Assembly (NCBI GenBank): GCA_905208455.1
Contig: CAJLPK010000060.1
Location: forward strand, 1 to 9,848
Length of the DNA: 9,848 nucleotides
Reading direction: 5' to 3'
DNA from: an uncultured Bacillota bacterium
GTDB lineage: Bacteria; Bacillota; Clostridia; Christensenellales; QAND01
This document shows positions 5,745 through 9,848 of this stretch, in pieces. The position numbers and the translations under genes were made by a program. Each line of letters opens with the position of its first letter. Positions within the stretch are counted from its first letter, which is position 1. A model generated the notes under the pieces. That model was not told the origin of the DNA. It saw only the letters and a list, made by a program, of their open reading frames with translations, and made no database searches.

Positions 5745-6267
5745 CGGCAGAATCCCTCCTGGTATAGAAAGTGATTTGGGACGGGGACGGAGCGCAGGCA
5801 ATCATATAAGGGATACCGTCCGGTACGGCCAGAGGCAACTGTGCAATATCCTCTATGACAAAAATGTATTTGAGATGTTCATTGGGCTCCAACAGATACA
5901 TAAGGTGATCGCTGTCCGGATGTATCACCATAATGTCCACGCCGAACCGCTGGGAAAGAAAATGGATCTGAGCGGGGTATCGGGCCGGATAATGCGCGTG
6001 CGGATCAATGCAATCTAGCTGCGATAGCACCCATCCCGCCAGAACAATGTCCTTGTTGGGTGTAACAGCGGTCGGATCAATCGTAAGAATATTGCCCGAA
6101 ACCTGATAGACAAATCCGTGTATGAGCAGGTTTTTCAGTATTTTGTCCTGTATGTTTTGCGGTTTGTAAGATAACCAGGTGCGCACCAGTTCAATGGGCA
6201 TAGGCCCGTACTGTGATAACCATTGCACTACAAGCTGTTCGTCCGATAAAAGATGGATGGTTTTCAT
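5671..6267 (-). CDS. DUF5697-like protein of the conjugation operon
   Basis: 198-aa soluble protein of unknown function. Residues 6-60 look like a winged helix (helices QLVVQWLSQYG, IELVRTWL and IQDKILKNLLIHGFV, then a short hairpin), which may mean DNA binding. The middle has AGWVL (77-81), HYPARYPAQIHFL (92-104) and KYIFVIED (133-140), a pattern I recognise from DUF5697 proteins in Clostridia mobile elements. The match is by pattern memory, not by search. The start is ATG 6267, which shares ATGA with the virB4 stop and has GGGAGGG upstream. The final 74 nt overlap the next gene; the last 25 residues are low in pattern and probably unstructured. It is co-translated with VirB4, so an accessory role in transfer or its control is an inference. 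Confidence 0.7.
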   Translation of the reverse strand: MKTIHLLSDEQLVVQWLSQYGPMPIELVRTWLSYKPQNIQDKILKNLLIHGFVYQVSGNILTIDPTAVTPNKDIVLAGWVLSQLDCIDPHAHYPARYPAQIHFLSQRFGVDIMVIHPDSDHLMYLLEPNEHLKYIFVIEDIAQLPLAVPDGIPYMIACAPSPSQITFYTRRDSADVVPPSTASNGICAATDLSAVSGD

Positions 6268-8768
6268 CCGCTTCCCTCCCGTTCCCGTTTCTTTTTCTCT
6301 AAAAGCGCCTTTAACTCCGTCCGGTCCGTTGTAATCAGTTCGTGTTCTTTTTTGCAGGCAATAATGGACAACGGCACCTTGCTTCCGGCTGTAATCAGCA
6401 ACGCTTCGCCCCGTCCAAACTGTGTGATGCTGTGCGCTTCCATACTGCTCAGATTCAAAAGACGCTGGGCTTTGCGCGCTTCATCGGTTTCAAGGTTCAA
6501 AAGGATTTTGGTCTTGCTGGTATTCAGAATAACGCGGCCAGCGTCGCTATCGTAATCCGTCAAGTTTTGGCTGGCAGAGATAGCGGCGCCGCTGTAAGCA
6601 CGAATCAATCGGTAAATATCCACGACAAAATCACTGGATTGCTTGGTGGCCGTGGAGCCAATCAACTGCCACAGTTCGTCGATGATAACGGCTTTGCGCT
6701 GCGTACAATCTTCTTTGATACAATCCCAGACAAAATCCAACACGATGAGCATGGCCAAGGGCTGCAGCTTGCTGTTGCGCAAATCCGATAGGTCAAACAC
6801 GGTGTAGGGGTTTCCTAGATCCACATTGTCCTGTTGGTTGAAATACTGAGCGCTGCCGTGGATAAAGCGGTTCAGAATGATGGCAATGCGCTCTGTCCTG
6901 GGATTGTCTTTGAGAATTTGATATAGATCCCCCAACACAGGCATCCGTTTTAGAATACATTTCGACATATCAGCATATATTGATTCGTTGTCGTACGTGA
7001 TACCGAACTGGCGATAGACCTCCATCAGCGCCTCGTCTAAAAGCTGTTCTTCTTCGTTTTTCATGTCAGGGACAAGCAAAGAAAACCAGGCGAGCAATAC
7101 CTGGATTTTTTTCGAGAGCAAACAATCTTCAGCGGCGTAATCCTCATCGAGCAGTTCCATATCGGGCTTGGTGGTTTTGCGAATCGCCATGATGTTAATG
7201 CCGATCTGACTGCTCAGTTTGATAAACGAACCATTGATATTTTTGCAGGCCCTTCGGTATTCGTGGCCTTTGACCGGCACAATGATAAAGCAACGGATGT
7301 TACGCAGCCGCATCCTAAGTGCAAGAAGCTGCAAAAAGTAGGTTTTGCCTGCGCCGGTAGTGCCGCTTACAATGGCATTGGCGTTTTTATTGGCCGTTGT
7401 ATTGAACAAATCAGGGATGCACATGGAATTGTTGAACCGATTGATCCCAAGGAAGATCCCCTCCTTTTCGTACAGCTCAAATGAGGTCAGCGGATAAAAG
7501 GCAGCGGCGCTGGAGGTTAAGACATTGCGCTGCGCTTTTTTCTGGAGCGGTAAAAAGTTGAGCAGCGGCAAAACGGTTTTGTATGCTTCCTCCTGGCGAT
7601 AATTGCAGTCGCCCACCAACACGTCCATGGCTTTTAACTGGTCAACGAGCTGGCTGCGTTTTCGGTCAAGTTCGTGGTAGGTTGACGCCGAGATGGTAAT
7701 AAAAACGGAGGCGTAGAACAAATCCTCGTTGTGGTTGGCTATCCCGGACTTGATATAGTATCCGGCTTGGATGGCGCTGGCCAGTTCTTCGTAGTCCGTG
7801 CTCGTATCCTGCATACTTTTCATTTTTGTACGGTTTAGTCGGATACGCTGTGCGACTTTATCCAAGACTCGGCTTCGCAGTTCACGTTGCAAGAACAGGT
7901 CAACGTCGACGCCTTCTCCTGCGTTGATCAGCGTGGAAAGCCATCCGCCCCGCACACGGTTGGGGTATCCGTCTTTTCGTATGTAGAGAAAGCACATATA
8001 GGTGCCGTCCACAATCACGTACTGGCGATGGGCCAAGTCCAAGCCGCGCGGGGCAACAAAATGCGCAAAAGGGATGTCGGGGACAGAATCTTTGCCGATG
8101 GTTTTCCCCTGTGCGATCATCGTATCCATGACAACACGTTCTACGCGCTGTTCCAGCGTTTCCGTCCGGCTGCTTTTTGGATTGAGATATTCATACAAAA
8201 TTTCAGCCAACTGTTTGTCCGCATCCTCTGGGATGATTACGGCATTGCCGCACTGTGCAAGGCAGGATTTGACGGTGTGGGTTGCTGTTTCCAGTGCAGC
8301 GTATGCAGCTGCATAAGACGTATCCTGCCTGCCAATCGGTTCATACTCAAAAATGAAGAAAAAACGCCGGGATACGGCGTCGCGTGATTCCAAGCTTTGT
8401 ATGAGCCGAACATATTCTCGGCCCAGGGCGATGCTTTCAGCGTCGGTTTGGCTTTTCAAATCTGCGTCCACAGACTTGATATATTCGCTGCCATTGGCTC
8501 TGCGCGATACCGATTTGATTTGTATGCGCACTGGCGCGATTTTCAATAAGCCAGCAAACGATTGAATGATATTGGTTTGCTCCTCTGCAGAACGCAGCGC
8601 AAAGTGGATGGGCTTGACTTCCAAGATACGGACGTACCGACCGCCGGACAGTTCAATCACACCGTTTTTGACCGCTTTGACGCCCAGCCAGCTTTGCACG
8701 CTTTCTCTGGGTTTTTGCTTTTTTGGGTTTTGAGGAACGCTGTTCCCCTTTTTCTTCTTCAACTTCAA
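6264..8768 (-). CDS. VirB4-family conjugation ATPase
   Basis: Membrane-associated AAA-like ATPase that powers assembly of, and transfer through, the type IV secretion channel. With a TTG start at 8768 it has 834 aa. The VirB4 N-terminal domain begins with ESVQSWLGVKAVKNG. Walker A GTTGAGKT is at about 469-476, and Walker B AVIIDELW has its Asp-Glu at about 697-698, followed by a sensor-like SASQNL segment. Where many VirB4 proteins read DPE-x-EY after Walker A, this one reads VPVKGHEY, which I believe is a family trait. The start is uncertain. TTG 8768 has AGAGG about 11 nt upstream; GTG 8697 is a shorter option; ATG 8834 and ATG 8813 lack ribosome sites and lie deep inside prgI. The stop overlaps the next start as ATGA, indicating coupled translation. 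Confidence 0.93.
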   Translation of the reverse strand: MKLKKKKGNSVPQNPKKQKPRESVQSWLGVKAVKNGVIELSGGRYVRILEVKPIHFALRSAEEQTNIIQSFAGLLKIAPVRIQIKSVSRRANGSEYIKSVDADLKSQTDAESIALGREYVRLIQSLESRDAVSRRFFFIFEYEPIGRQDTSYAAAYAALETATHTVKSCLAQCGNAVIIPEDADKQLAEILYEYLNPKSSRTETLEQRVERVVMDTMIAQGKTIGKDSVPDIPFAHFVAPRGLDLAHRQYVIVDGTYMCFLYIRKDGYPNRVRGGWLSTLINAGEGVDVDLFLQRELRSRVLDKVAQRIRLNRTKMKSMQDTSTDYEELASAIQAGYYIKSGIANHNEDLFYASVFITISASTYHELDRKRSQLVDQLKAMDVLVGDCNYRQEEAYKTVLPLLNFLPLQKKAQRNVLTSSAAAFYPLTSFELYEKEGIFLGINRFNNSMCIPDLFNTTANKNANAIVSGTTGAGKTYFLQLLALRMRLRNIRCFIIVPVKGHEYRRACKNINGSFIKLSSQIGINIMAIRKTTKPDMELLDEDYAAEDCLLSKKIQVLLAWFSLLVPDMKNEEEQLLDEALMEVYRQFGITYDNESIYADMSKCILKRMPVLGDLYQILKDNPRTERIAIILNRFIHGSAQYFNQQDNVDLGNPYTVFDLSDLRNSKLQPLAMLIVLDFVWDCIKEDCTQRKAVIIDELWQLIGSTATKQSSDFVVDIYRLIRAYSGAAISASQNLTDYDSDAGRVILNTSKTKILLNLETDEARKAQRLLNLSSMEAHSITQFGRGEALLITAGSKVPLSIIACKKEHELITTDRTELKALLEKKKREREGSG

Positions 8769-9084
8769 TGGCTTGAATCCTCTCGAAATGTAAGACGCGT
8801 TTGGCCTTTGCATACGCTGCCATGTGCAGCGCATATTGCAGCAGGGATTCGCCGCCTATCCCCATCAACGCAAACACCCCCAACGGCAACAGGGTGATGG
8901 TTATAACGACGACCTTTAACGGCAAGGCAAGATGCAGCCATGCCAGTTCTGGATAGCCAATCAATAGGACAAGAACGGCCGCTTCCACAGTGTTGCGCAC
9001 TTCGCACAGCCCGCCGAAAAGCCGTCCGCTGTCCGTGTAATTTGCAGGAACGGGATAAAAGCCGCTGTTGTCAAACTCTGACAT
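8653..9084 (-). CDS. PrgI/VirB3-like conjugation membrane protein
   Basis: Small inner-membrane part of the conjugation channel, 143 aa. The N-terminus has the PrgI-type pattern (YPVPANYTDSGRLFGGL, residues 10-26), then two hydrophobic helices at about 32-50 and 56-76, as expected for PrgI/VirB3-like proteins, which sit next to VirB4 in this class of system. Residues 108-143 are a charged Lys/Arg-rich tail. I chose ATG at 9084 because AGGTG lies 8 nt upstream. A GTG at 9093 (three codons longer) is possible but overlaps that ribosome site. The last 116 nt are shared with the proposed start of virB4 in another frame, so the basic tail is overprinted. Role assignment comes from family and position; the channel role has not been shown here. 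Confidence 0.75.
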   Translation of the reverse strand: MSEFDNSGFYPVPANYTDSGRLFGGLCEVRNTVEAAVLVLLIGYPELAWLHLALPLKVVVITITLLPLGVFALMGIGGESLLQYALHMAAYAKAKRVLHFERIQAIEVEEEKGEQRSSKPKKAKTQRKRAKLAGRQSGQKRCD

Positions 9085-9093
9085 GAAAAACAC

Positions 9094-9848
9094 CTACTTA
9101 TAAAAAGTTGCGATGGCGTAGTACCGGCCCTTTCGCAAAGCGGTTTGATGGTCCGTTTCAAAGATGTCCACACGGGCTATATCCGATTCGATCCCGCTGC
9201 CGCCTCTGTCTTCAACGGTATATACGACGCCATTGATACTCAGCTTTGTCCCAAATGGGTAGTGACTGGACATGGCAACCATGCCGGGCGCGGCCTGTTT
9301 TCCGCTTGCGGTCATGCCGTTGGCGTTTTTGCCGCAGCATTTGGTGCATGCGCAGTAATGCGTCACTTCTACACGCATCGTATAATCGACTTCGCCGGGC
9401 GCTTGCATCGTCGGTACATTGTCCGATTCCAAGTCGACGCCCACCGGACGGCGGTAATATCGGACATAACTGGGCGTATTCAAAACGACGCCGCCCGCGG
9501 AACTGGAACAGTGTACCCACATCTGTTTGCCGCTGGAGGGATCTACGCCTACATACATCAAAACATGATTGACGCCTGGCTCGCTGGGCCTTGCCTTGAA
9601 CCCCAGGTCGCCGGGTTTTAACTCGCTTGCAGAAATCTCTACGGAATTGCTCCATTGATTGGCGCTCCCAGCGCCGATGGAAGGCAAGCCGGTTGTCTTG
9701 TACACCCAATCGGTAAAACCGCTGCAATCCATCCCATACGGCCGCAGCTGACCGGAACTAGCGGATCCGGCTGAAGTGACGAGCTTGGGCGTCCCCCATT
9801 CTTCATTCCAGCCAGGACCGGATTTACCGCCCCAAAAGTAGGGTACTT
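9094..9848 (-). CDS. NlpC/P60 (C40) peptidase with C-terminal 3D domain, conjugation wall hydrolase (5' partial)
   Basis: Cell-wall hydrolase predicted to cut stem-peptide bonds and open the peptidoglycan for the conjugation channel. The frame stays open to the right edge, so the N-terminus is missing and 250 residues are visible. At the fragment's start is the C40 signature PYFWGG (residues 2-7). The catalytic Cys is in MDCSGF (Cys41), the probable catalytic His in VNHVLMYVG (His94), and WVHCSS follows at 110-115. Residues about 157-250 form a 3D domain: the Cys-rich HYCACTKCCGK, TASGK, then VEDRGG and VDIF carrying two of the three usual Asp; the first usual Asp position reads MSS. The Met at 9732 is only the residue before the catalytic Cys and not a start. 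The TAG stop lies next to the prgI ribosome site, 9 nt before the prgI start. C40 hydrolases are standard parts of Gram-positive conjugation operons (Tn916 Orf14 role). An upstream membrane or lysozyme-like domain may lie outside the window. Confidence 0.9.
   Translation of the reverse strand, partial: VPYFWGGKSGPGWNEEWGTPKLVTSAGSASSGQLRPYGMDCSGFTDWVYKTTGLPSIGAGSANQWSNSVEISASELKPGDLGFKARPSEPGVNHVLMYVGVDPSSGKQMWVHCSSSAGGVVLNTPSYVRYYRRPVGVDLESDNVPTMQAPGEVDYTMRVEVTHYCACTKCCGKNANGMTASGKQAAPGMVAMSSHYPFGTKLSINGVVYTVEDRGGSGIESDIARVDIFETDHQTALRKGRYYAIATFYK

Noticed and set aside
8700..8760. Possible programmed frameshift joining prgI to virB4 at the A-rich stretches
   Set aside because: VirB4 is in the +1 frame relative to prgI. 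The AAAAAAG run is not phased as a -1 slippery heptamer, and separate PrgI and VirB4 proteins are the family norm.

Overview
This window is an internal part of a conjugation (type IV secretion) operon from a Gram-positive integrative or conjugative element. The host is most likely a Bacillota/Clostridia-type bacterium. The reasons are AAGGAGG-type ribosome binding sites, frequent TTG starts, GC content that looks close to 50%, and a gene set (C40 peptidase with 3D domain, PrgI-like protein, VirB4, DUF5697-like, DUF6100-like, VirD4) typical of Clostridia mobile elements. Every gene I accept lies on the minus strand, so transcription runs from base 9848 down to base 1. Both ends are cut: the first gene enters from the right edge and at least one more gene probably follows past the left edge. 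No relaxase, integrase, oriT, tRNA, rRNA or CRISPR array is visible.

Layout in transcription order. (1) 9848-9094: a partial NlpC/P60 (C40) plus 3D-domain wall hydrolase, expected to open the peptidoglycan for the transfer channel. (2) 9084-8653: a PrgI/VirB3-like two-helix membrane protein. (3) 8768-6264: the VirB4 ATPase, whose N-terminus is overprinted on the prgI tail. (4) 6267-5671: a DUF5697-like protein. (5) 5744-5136: a DUF6100-like protein. (6) a 133-base gap with several mutually exclusive hairpins, then an unrecognised 365-aa protein (5002-3905). (7) a Phd/YefM-RelE/ParE toxin-antitoxin pair (3824-3230) with its own extended -10 promoter and a possible terminator overlapping the toxin stop codon. 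(8) the VirD4 coupling ATPase (3195-1399), with an Arg where the P-loop Gly is expected. (9) a multi-S1-domain protein (1394-465). (10) a 137-aa hypothetical (468-55), followed by a possible promoter and a purine-rich ribosome binding site for a gene outside the window.

The genes are tightly packed and translationally coupled: overlaps of 4 to 116 nt, and ribosome binding sites written into the last codons or stop codon of the preceding gene. The two clear exceptions are the 133-base structured gap before the 365-aa gene and the self-contained toxin-antitoxin module. The latter sits like a cassette between the 365-aa gene and virD4. Together the products cover wall opening (C40/3D), the membrane channel (PrgI-like), energy for assembly and transfer (VirB4, VirD4) and element maintenance (toxin-antitoxin). 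Four further proteins have unknown roles. The least explained parts are the S1 protein, the 137-aa protein coupled to it, the 365-aa protein and the altered VirD4 nucleotide-binding motifs.
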